A stretch of DNA of 64,000 nt from Ostreococcus lucimarinus CCE9901 (lineage: Eukaryota > Chlorophyta > Mamiellophyceae > Mamiellales > Bathycoccaceae), in NCBI RefSeq assembly GCF_000092065.1, contig NC_009367.1, forward strand, positions 186,001-250,000. The letters are read 5' to 3'. Numbering within the stretch: the first letter of the stretch is position 1; every line of letters starts with the position of its first letter. The notes beneath the pieces are model-generated. The model was given only the letters and a program-made list of their open reading frames with translations. It made no database searches and had not been told where the DNA came from. Of the stretch, positions 28,190-37,377 are shown piece by piece. The translations under genes were made by a program, and so were the position numbers.

Positions 28190-28966
28190 CTACGCGCGCG
28201 GCCCAGGAACGATGCTATTATAGTGCACTTCTGCAAAGAAGGACAGCCATAAACTTCTCGGCGAATTCACATCGGCGCCCTCTTTTGGTGTAATCTCGAT
28301 GAAACCGTGCTCGGAGTACGAAGTTATGATGTTTATATCGACTCCGTACGCATCTGCCGCGGCTTGCAACGTAATGTGATCGCCCCACTCGCCCGCGTTT
28401 GACATTTTCTGGACGTATTCGTCGAAATCGAGAGGAGCGGCGTAAGGCGCGTAGTCGTCCGGATTTCGCACCAATCGATCGCAAACTGCCGCGCGGACGG
28501 CGTCGTGATTTTCTCCCCCATCCCGAAATAATTGATCACTGAGCGCTCGAAACTGACAGTTCCCATCGCCAGTGATGATTTTTTCCCGAACGCCGTAGAA
28601 GTCCAGACGCAACAGCAAGCGTGAGTGGTCAGCATCGACTACCGCCGATGCCGGTGGGCCTGTCGTAGATGCATCGACGACGAAATCGTTCAATTTCGGC
28701 ACGAACGCATTCTTTAACGCAGACCGCTCGCCGATGACGTCCACGAGACCGGCCTCGGCCTCCGCCACGGCGCGCGCGATGGCTCGGTCAAGTTCGCCGT
28801 CAACGTCCAAGACCAACTCCTGTGCATCACTCAAGCTCCTGGCGAGCGCCGCGTCGCGCTCAATTTGTGCGTCGATACTTGCGACGTCGCGTTCGTCGAT
28901 CGATAACGCCGCGGCGATGGCAGCGTCGTCGATGGTCGAGTCTTCACCGCGCTCATTCGTCCCCAT
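28190..28966 (-). CDS. OTU-family deubiquitinating cysteine protease
   Basis: 258 aa. The catalytic OTU domain (about 128-255) has GDGNCQFRALSDQLF with the Asp-Cys pair, and the catalytic His in FAEVHYNSI near the C-terminus. WGDHITLQAAADAYGVDINI is the conserved central region. Short acidic helices at the N-terminus (DAAIAAALSIDERD, AALARSLSDAQEL) look like ubiquitin-interacting motifs. This layout matches plant OTU9-12-type deubiquitinases. Divergent neighbours on both sides are unrelated. Confidence 0.92.
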   Translation of the reverse strand: MGTNERGEDSTIDDAAIAAALSIDERDVASIDAQIERDAALARSLSDAQELVLDVDGELDRAIARAVAEAEAGLVDVIGERSALKNAFVPKLNDFVVDASTTGPPASAVVDADHSRLLLRLDFYGVREKIITGDGNCQFRALSDQLFRDGGENHDAVRAAVCDRLVRNPDDYAPYAAPLDFDEYVQKMSNAGEWGDHITLQAAADAYGVDINIITSYSEHGFIEITPKEGADVNSPRSLWLSFFAEVHYNSIVPGPRA

Positions 28967-29203
28967 GGCGAGACAGTTACTCCGCGGTGGCGGCGAAGAA
29001 ATAGACGTCGCGCAGCGCTTCTAATACGTGACGATGCGAAACATTTCTTTCACCTCCACGTCGATGATTCGCGTCGCGGAGCGCGCGCGGACGGGGACGC
29101 GCGCGATGCAAAGTGAGGAGACGCGAGCAAGCGCGGGCACGGTGTTCGTATCAAAGCTTCGTATCAAAGGTCAGAGTCTTGATGCGCTCGGCGAACCGTC
29201 GTT
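28967..29203. other. Gap between OTU protease and giant Pro-rich gene
   Basis: Holds the OTU 5' region and the giant gene's 3' UTR. A small frame here has no supporting features. Confidence 0.5.
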
Positions 29204-32200
29204 TCACGACGTTGCACAGAACGCGGCGTCTTCGGTGAAGATGTTAGCGATGGTGACGTTCTGCTCAGGGAGCTGTAACGCCAAACCGTCGATGTGACGA
29301 ACGGTGAAGAGGGCGCTCGATGGACCGCCGACAATCCAGCACTCGGCACAGAGAGAGATATCGCGGAACGTGAGCTCGACGCCGGCCTCGACAACTTTAG
29401 CTTCGACGTAGACGCCACAGCCATTGTCATCGCTTGATGGTGGTCCATCGCGAGATCGCACGCCGACGAAGATGCAATCGACGATGAAGTCTTCTGGAGG
29501 CGCGACAATCGGAGCTTCGTTCGCAGCAACGACGATTCTCTCAAATGGAAGCATCACGGCGACACCATTCAGGCAGATTTGATCGCTCACGCGTCCAAAA
29601 TTGATCGCTGTTCCTGTAACGACAGCTTGAGAACCACCTTCGCCGCGTAAGAGCTGGAGACTCAAGCGTGCGTCCGTCTCGCGTAAACGCTCTGGCGCGG
29701 ACTCCGTCGGACAAATCGTTGCGTCGTCGGGTGAGCACGTTCTCGAAAGTCCATCGACCGGAATCGGCGCCGGAGTCGGTGTGGATGGCGGTGCACCAGG
29801 AGGCAACTGTGCGCCCGGTATTACCGTAATCGTCGACGCTGGGATCTGCACAGGGACACCAGGCTGAAGAGTGAAGTAAGTCGCGGAATCCGGAGCTGGA
29901 GGCGTGGGCGATGATTCTGTCGGAGGCGTAGGCGTAGGCGTTGGCGTAGGCGTTGGCGAAGGCGTTGGCGTAGGCGTTGGCGAAGGCGTTGGCGAAGGCG
30001 TTGGTGAAGGCGTTGGCGAAGGCGTTGGTGAAGGCGTTGGTGAAGGCGTTGGTGGTGGTGATGGCGATGGTGGAGACCTTTGCGTAGGAAACCATCCGCT
30101 CGTCCAAGGAACGTCCGGACCTCGATCCCATGCGGCAATTTCCGTAGGTCCACGCTCCGCGGTGTATCCACCGCCAATCGCCCGTTTCAACCAACACGAG
30201 TGATATGCAAAGTCTTTGCAATCGCCGGTACAGTAAACCCACGTATCACAGTCGCGCGTTCGAAAGCATGCTTGGCAACACGCCTCTTCGGTATCGACGA
30301 TGAATTTTGAGCCATCGCGAAGAAGTATGCCTTTGAGGTTCAATCCTTTTTCGCCGTTGCACACGAGACCGTTTACCGGTGTTGGCGTCATCGGAGGTGA
30401 AGTCGGAAGCATCGCAATTGGCTCAACGAGTTGTCCTTGTATGTCTCTTCGACAAGTGGGGTTTCCAACCGATGGCCCAACGTAATCAAAACGCGCGCCC
30501 GAAAGCGATACAACGCGAAACAAGGTCTCATTGTCGCCCTGGAGTTTGCATCCAGCACACAGCGTGACGTTCGACAGGGAGACTTCGAGCAAAGTAACTT
30601 TCGGCAGTGGTCGTCCACTCGCCTCGTTGAAGACGCCGTCGGGTGCGTACGATGCCATGCGGAATTGAAGCCCTGCACAAGGTTCGAGGCTCGGAGTGCG
30701 AGATTCGCCGTTCACGACGGTTATCATCAAACACTCAATGGCGTACTCGTCGAAAGGATTTTGAACTTCTCTCCACGTACCGTTGATGTCATTTACCCAC
30801 GAACTCAGCACGATTGGGATGTTGACATCAATCAACCGAATCGCACCACCGTCGTTGTTTACTCCAATCGAGCCGCGGAAATCATAGCGGTTGAATGGCG
30901 CGACTCGGAAGTCGCCACCGACGTCGACGCGTTCACCAAACCACGACAGCGAGGCTTGAACGCGTGGAAGGACATCGAGACAATCCACGGGGCGTCCTCC
31001 ATCTGAGGTTTCGCCGTCGAAACCGTCGCGAAAAGATGGACGTGCGTATTGCGTCAAATTGAAGCCAGCGAGCGGTCGTAACGGCGCGATCGATGGTGTG
31101 ATGTCTGTGCGATTTGCGTCGCCAAACTGGTCTTGATCTGGAAAGAAGGGAATGCCACCAAAGAACTGTAGCAATTTGCGTCGTGAATCGTTAGGAGGAC
31201 TCTCGAATACGTCTGTCCAACTACCTCCGACATCGCATTGAAGCGCTCGAATCGTTGGCGCGAGTGCGTCGAGTGTCGCCTCTGATTCATGCTTTGCGGT
31301 GAACAGTTTACCATCTTGAACACGTCCCGTGATGGCGGCATCCGGAGGAATCGTCAAGTTTGCAAGTGTTATTTTGATACCGGCGATACTTTCTTCAATC
31401 GTCGCGCGATCGCACAGCGTATCATCTAGGACTTCTCCGCGAGCGGATATGAGCGAGAGTCCAGCGCATTCCACAGATGGAACGCTCAAAGCATCAACGA
31501 ATTCATTCATGTTACCTTCCCGACGTCGATAGCCAATCACGACCGTGACTTCAGGAACACGAATTGTGCTATTCGCGCAACAACCGATTGCGCCGAGAAC
31601 GTCGTAATCGGTCGAGTTTGGCCGCGAGGCGACGACGAGAAAGTTCTTCAGTTCTCGGACCGGATCGCACTCGCTGCGTCCAGGCGTGTCGCTTGGAATC
31701 ACTTGACCGTTTTCAACGACAACACCGTATCCTTCAAGCGGGCGTGTAATGGGTGGAGTGTCCGTTCCGATCGGAATCGTCGGATCGGTGTCATTTCCGG
31801 GCCGTTCAACGACGATGGTTTGAACCCCTAATTCCTCGGAGAGCGCCGGGCAGGCTTCCGTCAAATTGAACCCGCATCCTAGCGGCGTGAACCCAACAAT
31901 CTCTCGCAAGAACATGACGTTATCGTCGGTGATGAGTGTGAAATCATCGCACAGACAGCTTTCGTTGTGCAATCGAGCTGCAGCGCCGCAGCACGGTGCA
32001 AAATCAGAGATGCGTGGTATCACTCCGACATCGTTTTGCTGAATCGCGCTGCAGTATTTCCGCGTCACGTCAATCGTATCGGCGCAGGAGATGTCATCTC
32101 GCAACGCGCCACCATCGTCAACAATGCGCTCCCACTTTTCGTCGGGGATGACGAACTCGGGTACCGCAGTCGGAGTGCTCAAGAATTGCGTCAAAAGCTG

Positions 32201-35200
32201 CTGATCCTCGCACACGTCACCGACTTTGATTCTAAAACCGCACGCAAGAGGCGTAAATGCTGAAAGTTCACCTACGGACGGGCGGATGCCTTCGAAACTT
32301 TGAATGAACTCTGGAACGCAGAAACATCCAGCTTCATCCAAGTCGCTCAGCGCAACGCAACAACTCGGGAACGAAGCAGGGTTCGGACCACTGATGGTCG
32401 CAGTTTCAAATCCCACGCACAGTTCTTCGACACGTGGGATATTCGACACGCACAACGATGTGAGCTGCGAGTATTCCGAAGTCGGTACGAGAGCTATGAC
32501 ACGAACAAGGCGTTCTGCGGAGACATCGCATCCACCTGAGTCACGCACTCGGTAATACACGCGATAAGTGCCGACACGACTGGTGTCCACTTCGCTTGTG
32601 TCTGCCTCGATTGCGTCTGAAATGTCACCGTCGAGTTCATCCGTCGCAACAGCCCCGGGGTCAACGTACAGCGAGTTGAGCAAGACTTCATTTTGCACTG
32701 CATTTGGTCCGCCGACGAGACGTAGCGTTGGGCATTCATCGACTGGAGGTGGTGGACTCGGCGGTGGCGGTGGAGGCGGCAACGGTGGCGGCGATGGTGG
32801 AGGGGGGCTTGGTGGCGGGGGGCTCGGCACTGGAGGCGGCGGTGGTGGACTCGGCGGCGACGGCGATGGGGGCGATGGGGGTGGTGGTGATGGGCTCGGT
32901 GGTAGAGGACTCGGCGGCGGCGGCGATGGAGAAGGCGGGCTCGGCGGCGGCGGCGATGGAAGCGGACTCGGCGGCGGTGGCGATGGCGGAGGTGGACTTG
33001 GAGGCGGACTCGGAAAGCAAGACAGGCCGGAAACGAGCTCAAGTCCAGAGTCACAGAGAGTCGGTGCAGTGATTTGAACGGTGCGAATCGCATCACCGAG
33101 TTCGTCGATGATGGCTGTATCGCAAAAGCAACGCTCGACGTTCATTCCCCTAACAATGTCGCAGCATGACGGATCGAAAGCTTCGTCATTTTCGATGCCA
33201 AAAATTGATCCACATCGACCTTGTAAATCCTGAAGAAGTCGGAGACAAGTAGGAAGAATCGGAGGGGATGGAGATGGCACCGCCACCGGCGGTGGAGGTG
33301 GCGGCGATGGAACTTCCACCGGCGGTTGCGGCGGAGGTGATGGCGATGGAACTTCCACCGGCGGTTGCGGCGGAGGTGATGGCGATGGAACTTCCACCGG
33401 CGGTTGCGGCGGAGGTGATGGCGATGGAACTTCCACCGGCGGTTGCGGCGGAGGTGATGGCGATGGAACTTCCACCGGCGGTTGCGGCGGAGGTGATGGC
33501 GATGGAACTTCCACCGGCGGTGACGGCGAGGGAGGTGATGGTGATGGAACTTCCACCGGTGGAGGAGGAGACGGTGAAGGTTGCACGATCGGAGGCGATG
33601 GTGGTGGTGATGGCATCATGACTTCAGCGCCGACTACGCCGCTTGTCCATGTCACGTTTTCCCCGCGTTCCCAAGCCGGCACCGGAATCGTTTCCACATC
33701 TTCTTTCGAAAGCTTCTTCAGCCAGCATTCGCCGAACTTGTAGTCGTAGTACTCGTTGCCACAGCCATCGATAGACGCGCAGAATACCCAAGCATTGCAC
33801 TTTTTCATTTTTTTGCACTCGGCGCAGCATTCGGTTTCGCTATCGACAACCAAGTCCGAGCCGCTATTCAACGGATGTCCCTTGTAATTGGCGTTTTCTT
33901 CTACTCGACACCCCTCAATCGACGGGACGGGTTCAGGAATTCGATCGACGAGCGAGCCACTGACCCAAGGAACGCCGTCGCCTCGCGCGATGGCTGGTGG
34001 TTTTTGAGGGTCGCCGCCGACGAGAAAAAGTTTCAACACACACGTCTGGTAAGCGAATTCGCCATCGCATCCGCTGACGTCATCGCAAAAGTTCCACACA
34101 GCACACGCTGGATCAGCGAGGCAAGCGTCGCAGCACGCGCTCCAAGAGACTGCGTTAACAATTGAAATCTGGATTCCGTCGTAGTTTGCGTTTGTCTCTG
34201 CTCGACATTCTTTGCGCTCGTTTGATGTATCAAACGGCACTGGCTCCACTTCTTTATCACGCAGCGCACCGGAGATATAAGTCGCGTTTGGTCCACGTTT
34301 GCCAGGAATGGTGTCTTGAGAAATGATTTCCGGTGCGGCGTACTTGAGTTCGCAGGATGAGTACGAATAAGCGAACTCCGATCGCCCGCATCCGTCGTTG
34401 GCGGTACAGAACGTCCACACGTTGCAGTTTGGATTTTCTCTACAGGCTAAGCAGCAAGCTTCGGGAGATGGAACCAAGAACAAACCAGTAGTGAGTGTAG
34501 ATCCTTCGTACTCTGCGTTTGCCTCCTCGTCGCACGGGCGGACGAGCTCCGCGTCAGTCGGCCCGTCGCCCCGCGGAAATCCAGCGCAAATCGGTTCGCG
34601 TAAACCATTCGGCGAAATTTCTGTGCTCGAGAAACCACGACCATCCGCGTACGAGAGATCGAGAACGACGTTGTTTGGACCACCGACGATGAAGCAGCCC
34701 GGGCACAGCACTAAATCATCACCAAAACTGAGTTCTACGCCTCGTTCGGTAACGACGGCTTTGCATGTTGCCGCGGCGTCGCTCATGGGTACCGATGAGA
34801 TCGGATAGACGATTTGCAACCCCTCGCACGCGGCTTGCAACTGAGACTGCTCGTAGTCTCCGCCGAGATCGATCGCGAACGTCACCTTTGACGCGTCAAG
34901 AGTGCTGCACGAGCGATGTCCGACGATGCCGCGAATTCGAGCGACGCCGTCTTCAATCTGAGACTCGAGAGTGCTGAAGACGACGTCGAGAAGACTCGGA
35001 CACGCACTCAGCATGATTTGAGCGTTTGGATTCCAGCCAAACGTTGACGTTGGTGCGACACTTACGATTGAGGATGCGGTGGTAAACGCGCTGGGATCGC
35101 ACGTGGGATCGAGCGCGCGCACCGATTCGGCGTCAAGCACGCGCGATTCGCGATCTCGAAAAGAAAACAAAAAGTTCGAGTATCCTCCGGCGAGGAACTC

Positions 35201-35644
35201 GCCAGCGTTTAAAGCGATGGCGCCAAACGTCACACGTGGGCCGACATCATTCATCTGGATGCTTAAATCGCCGCAGTCGACGATTCGCCGCGCACCGCTC
35301 GGAGCGACGATCTGCGACCCCCAACACGTAAACTCAAACTCGCCGAGCGTCGTAAACTCGCTCGCGGCGTCATCCAATCGTATCAATTTCGAAAATTCAA
35401 ACTGAACCGTAACTCCATTCAAATTCACCTCGCGATCGGCATCATTCACGATCAACACGCTCGCGTACGTCTCGCGCGCGCCGCGATCCGCGTCGTCGGC
35501 GCGCGGCGCGTCGACGCCGACGCGAAGCATCGAATCCGTCGGCGTCGAGTGACTCCACGCGTACGCATCGATGGACAACGCCCCACCACCGAATCCTTCG
35601 CAATTCACACCCGCAAAATCCACGTTCGTCGCTTCATCGTCCAC
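29204..35644 (-). CDS. Giant secreted Pro-rich multidomain protein (exon 2 to stop; 5' exon unresolved)
   Basis: At least 2146 aa, Cys-rich. Approximate order: repeat domain A (1-190) and A' (215-345); three PAN/apple-like Cys modules (370-660, each ending in a CELKYA/CVLKLF/CWLKKL-type motif); Pro-rich linker (676-800) of VEVPSPSPPPQPP units; an 8-Cys module (about 800-875) with SCCDIVRGMNVERCFCD; a second Pro-rich linker (875-965); a DUF5011/HYR Ig-like domain (965-1045); two more 8-Cys modules (about 1050-1130, 1165-1250); a less regular region; domain A'' (about 1515-1740); a fourth PAN module (about 1755-1830); Ser/Thr-Pro linker (1840-1910); last domain A''' (about 1960-2140). The first codon of the frame is GTG next to a TAG acceptor, so a 5' exon, presumably with a signal peptide, is missing. 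No C-terminal membrane anchor. Probably a hydroxyproline-rich cell-surface glycoprotein. Confidence 0.82.
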   Translation of the reverse strand: MDDEATNVDFAGVNCEGFGGGALSIDAYAWSHSTPTDSMLRVGVDAPRADDADRGARETYASVLIVNDADREVNLNGVTVQFEFSKLIRLDDAASEFTTLGEFEFTCWGSQIVAPSGARRIVDCGDLSIQMNDVGPRVTFGAIALNAGEFLAGGYSNFLFSFRDRESRVLDAESVRALDPTCDPSAFTTASSIVSVAPTSTFGWNPNAQIMLSACPSLLDVVFSTLESQIEDGVARIRGIVGHRSCSTLDASKVTFAIDLGGDYEQSQLQAACEGLQIVYPISSVPMSDAAATCKAVVTERGVELSFGDDLVLCPGCFIVGGPNNVVLDLSYADGRGFSSTEISPNGLREPICAGFPRGDGPTDAELVRPCDEEANAEYEGSTLTTGLFLVPSPEACCLACRENPNCNVWTFCTANDGCGRSEFAYSYSSCELKYAAPEIISQDTIPGKRGPNATYISGALRDKEVEPVPFDTSNERKECRAETNANYDGIQISIVNAVSWSACCDACLADPACAVWNFCDDVSGCDGEFAYQTCVLKLFLVGGDPQKPPAIARGDGVPWVSGSLVDRIPEPVPSIEGCRVEENANYKGHPLNSGSDLVVDSETECCAECKKMKKCNAWVFCASIDGCGNEYYDYKFGECWLKKLSKEDVETIPVPAWERGENVTWTSGVVGAEVMMPSPPPSPPIVQPSPSPPPPVEVPSPSPPSPSPPVEVPSPSPPPQPPVEVPSPSPPPQPPVEVPSPSPPPQPPVEVPSPSPPPQPPVEVPSPSPPPQPPVEVPSPPPPPPVAVPSPSPPILPTCLRLLQDLQGRCGSIFGIENDEAFDPSCCDIVRGMNVERCFCDTAIIDELGDAIRTVQITAPTLCDSGLELVSGLSCFPSPPPSPPPPSPPPPSPLPSPPPPSPPSPSPPPPSPLPPSPSPPPPSPPSPSPPSPPPPPPVPSPPPPSPPPPSPPPLPPPPPPPSPPPPVDECPTLRLVGGPNAVQNEVLLNSLYVDPGAVATDELDGDISDAIEADTSEVDTSRVGTYRVYYRVRDSGGCDVSAERLVRVIALVPTSEYSQLTSLCVSNIPRVEELCVGFETATISGPNPASFPSCCVALSDLDEAGCFCVPEFIQSFEGIRPSVGELSAFTPLACGFRIKVGDVCEDQQLLTQFLSTPTAVPEFVIPDEKWERIVDDGGALRDDISCADTIDVTRKYCSAIQQNDVGVIPRISDFAPCCGAAARLHNESCLCDDFTLITDDNVMFLREIVGFTPLGCGFNLTEACPALSEELGVQTIVVERPGNDTDPTIPIGTDTPPITRPLEGYGVVVENGQVIPSDTPGRSECDPVRELKNFLVVASRPNSTDYDVLGAIGCCANSTIRVPEVTVVIGYRRREGNMNEFVDALSVPSVECAGLSLISARGEVLDDTLCDRATIEESIAGIKITLANLTIPPDAAITGRVQDGKLFTAKHESEATLDALAPTIRALQCDVGGSWTDVFESPPNDSRRKLLQFFGGIPFFPDQDQFGDANRTDITPSIAPLRPLAGFNLTQYARPSFRDGFDGETSDGGRPVDCLDVLPRVQASLSWFGERVDVGGDFRVAPFNRYDFRGSIGVNNDGGAIRLIDVNIPIVLSSWVNDINGTWREVQNPFDEYAIECLMITVVNGESRTPSLEPCAGLQFRMASYAPDGVFNEASGRPLPKVTLLEVSLSNVTLCAGCKLQGDNETLFRVVSLSGARFDYVGPSVGNPTCRRDIQGQLVEPIAMLPTSPPMTPTPVNGLVCNGEKGLNLKGILLRDGSKFIVDTEEACCQACFRTRDCDTWVYCTGDCKDFAYHSCWLKRAIGGGYTAERGPTEIAAWDRGPDVPWTSGWFPTQRSPPSPSPPPTPSPTPSPTPSPTPSPTPSPTPSPTPTPTPSPTPTPTPTPTPPTESSPTPPAPDSATYFTLQPGVPVQIPASTITVIPGAQLPPGAPPSTPTPAPIPVDGLSRTCSPDDATICPTESAPERLRETDARLSLQLLRGEGGSQAVVTGTAINFGRVSDQICLNGVAVMLPFERIVVAANEAPIVAPPEDFIVDCIFVGVRSRDGPPSSDDNGCGVYVEAKVVEAGVELTFRDISLCAECWIVGGPSSALFTVRHIDGLALQLPEQNVTIANIFTEDAAFCATS
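29926..30057. repeat. 6/12-bp repeat coding the Ser/Thr-Pro linker
   Basis: Degenerate GGCGTTGGCGAA/GGCGTAGGCGTT units inside the giant gene, translating on the minus strand as (Thr/Ser-Pro)n. Confidence 0.9.
32740..33012. repeat. Pro-rich coding repeat (SPPPPSPPPP type)
   Basis: Imperfect 9-18-bp units of GGCGGCGGCGATGGA type, encoding an extensin-like Ser-Pro(n) linker on the minus strand. Confidence 0.88.
33303..33497. repeat. 39-bp tandem repeat, five full copies
   Basis: Five essentially identical 39-bp units, followed by one or two diverged copies to about 33556. Each encodes PSPSPPPQPPVEV on the minus strand. Near-identity suggests recent expansion or ongoing homogenisation. Confidence 0.93.
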
Positions 35645-36207
35645 CTACACCGCCGCGCGCGCGTCAGTCGCGTCCTTCATCCTCGTCTCGCGATTCCATC
35701 GCGGCGTCTCGACGCCGACGCCGCGTCCCGCGCGAATCCTCGCCTCGCACCTGCAGCATCGTCCGCGACGTCCCGAGCCCTTCCCGCGCGCGCGCCACTC
35801 GCGTCTTCGTCCCACCGCCGCGCTTTCGTCAGTCTTTCCCTTCGTCGTCGCGCGCCGTCCCGTTCGAATCGTCCTTCGTCGCGTCGCGTCGCTTTCGAGA
35901 TACGAAGCGTCGTTCGGTCCCATCGTTCGCGTCGTTCGCACCATCGCGCACGCCGCGACGACCGCGTCGCGCACGCGCGCCGCGCCGCGCGTCGTTCGTC
36001 GTCGCGTCGCTCTCGCGTCGCGTCGCATCGTTTCGTCGTTCCCCGTCGTCGCGATGTGTCGTCCATCGTCCGTCCGTCATCCATTCACTCATCATGCATT
36101 CGACCCGGTCGCGCGTCGTCGATGTCGACCGACCGACCGACCGACCGATCGATGCGATGCGATGCGATGCGATGGATGACGCGCGGCACACGTCCGCGAC
36201 GCGCGGC
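35645..36207. other. Divergent intergenic region with likely 5' exon/intron of the giant gene
   Basis: On the minus strand a TAG acceptor ends at 35645 and a GACTGAC branch-like motif lies about 20 nt before it, as in the other introns of the window; so the giant gene's 5' exon lies here, but I could not fix it. A candidate donor GTGCGA follows an AVVAACAM-encoding stretch near 35950. The right end has (GACC)n at about 36127-36147 and (GATGC)n at 36151-36174. Confidence 0.45.
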
Positions 36208-37311
36208 ATGGCGAGCGACGCGCGAACGAATCGCGCCAAGGCGTACGCGTACGCGTGCGGACTCGCGATCGGCGCGTTCGCCGTCGTCGCGGGCGCGATG
36301 CGCGACGGACGCGCGGGGACGATGACGGCGGTCGCGCGACGCGCGATGACGGGCGACGGCGGGACGCGCGAGGGCGCGACGGCGATGACGGAGGACGAGA
36401 AAGGGACGACGACGACGACGAGGACGGACGAGGACGAGGACGCGAACGAGGACGAGGACGTCGGGGAGATGGAACGAAGATTCACGCGGTGCGCGGGACA
36501 GTTTAAAAAGTTGCTCGCGGACGCCGACGCGTACTTTGAGCCCGGGCTCAAGGCGAAGATGTACGGGTTGTATAAGCGATGCACGAAGGATTTCGATCGA
36601 GAATTTGAGGGTGGTAAAACGTTCGGCGCGTTGGATGTCGTGGCGAGGGCGAAATACGAGGCGTGGAAGGAGGTGAAGGATTTGACGCGGGAGGAGGCGA
36701 TGGAGCGATACGTGCGGACGTTTGAGATGTGGGGGGCGAGGCGGGACTCGATGCGACCGTCGACGGCGACGCGGAACGCCGATGGGTTCACCGAGGAGGA
36801 CAGACTCGCCGCAGAGGAGTTTCACGCGAGAGATGAGGAGGAGAAGGAGGTGTACGCGAATATGTGGTCGATAAACCGGTCGCAGAGTCGACCGGCGCCG
36901 CTCGAGGACGACGACGAAGCGTCGCAGAGCGCGTCGAACAGCGGCGAGTTGGGGGCGCTGAGCGCGGCGTGTAAGGCAGGTGATGAGGACGCGGCGATGA
37001 AAGCGATCGAGGGCGGTGCGGATGTTAACGAACGCGATGCACTCGGGCGAACGCCGTTGCATTGGTGCGCAGACGGCGGACACTCGAAAATCGCCATGCA
37101 CCTGGCGCTTTTGAAGGCTGACGTCAACGCTCGCGATAGATACGGGCAAACGCCTTTGCACTTTTCGGTCAACTTAGATGACACGGAGACGGTAAATTTA
37201 TTCCTTGACTGGGGCGCAGATCCTTCGATCGCGGACGAGGAAGGGGAGACGCCTGAATCGCTCGGGATTTGGCAGCTCGCCGCGGCGCGCGAAGAAAACG
37301 CGACGGCGTGA
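36208..37311 (+). CDS. Acyl-CoA-binding protein with ankyrin repeats (ACBP1/2-like)
   Basis: 367 aa from the ATG at 36208; an in-frame ATG at 36094 would add 38 residues encoded partly by simple repeats. The N-terminal hydrophobic segment (about 14-30, AYACGLAIGAFAVVAGA) is a likely ER membrane anchor, then an acidic linker. ACB domain (about 122-210): FKKLLADADAYFEPGLKAKM, YGLYKRCTKDFD, ARAKYEAWKEVKDLTREEAM, ERYV, holding the Tyr/Lys acyl-CoA contacts. Two or three ankyrin repeats at the C-terminus: DALGRTPLHWCADGGHSKIA and DRYGQTPLHFSVNLDDTETV. The order membrane anchor, ACB, ankyrin is that of plant ACBP1/ACBP2, which carry acyl-CoA at ER and plasma membrane. Confidence 0.9.
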   Translation: MASDARTNRAKAYAYACGLAIGAFAVVAGAMRDGRAGTMTAVARRAMTGDGGTREGATAMTEDEKGTTTTTRTDEDEDANEDEDVGEMERRFTRCAGQFKKLLADADAYFEPGLKAKMYGLYKRCTKDFDREFEGGKTFGALDVVARAKYEAWKEVKDLTREEAMERYVRTFEMWGARRDSMRPSTATRNADGFTEEDRLAAEEFHARDEEEKEVYANMWSINRSQSRPAPLEDDDEASQSASNSGELGALSAACKAGDEDAAMKAIEGGADVNERDALGRTPLHWCADGGHSKIAMHLALLKADVNARDRYGQTPLHFSVNLDDTETVNLFLDWGADPSIADEEGETPESLGIWQLAAAREENATA

Positions 37312-37377
37312 GGTATCTACTTTATTGTGTAAAAGAATCTTCTATCGTACAATGGAAATTTCGCTAGCGTCCTAAAT

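Noticed and set aside
29028-29297. Small plus-strand frame between OTU and the giant gene
   Set aside because: Overlaps the giant gene's 3' end in antisense and has no recognisable features.
32568-33621. Gly-rich plus-strand frames opposite the Pro-rich linkers
   Set aside because: Simple complements of the Ser-Pro repeats of the giant gene.
35829-36791. Minus-strand 320-codon frame
   Set aside because: Mostly antisense to the acyl-CoA-binding gene; its C-terminal Arg/Asp-rich part is promoter sequence.
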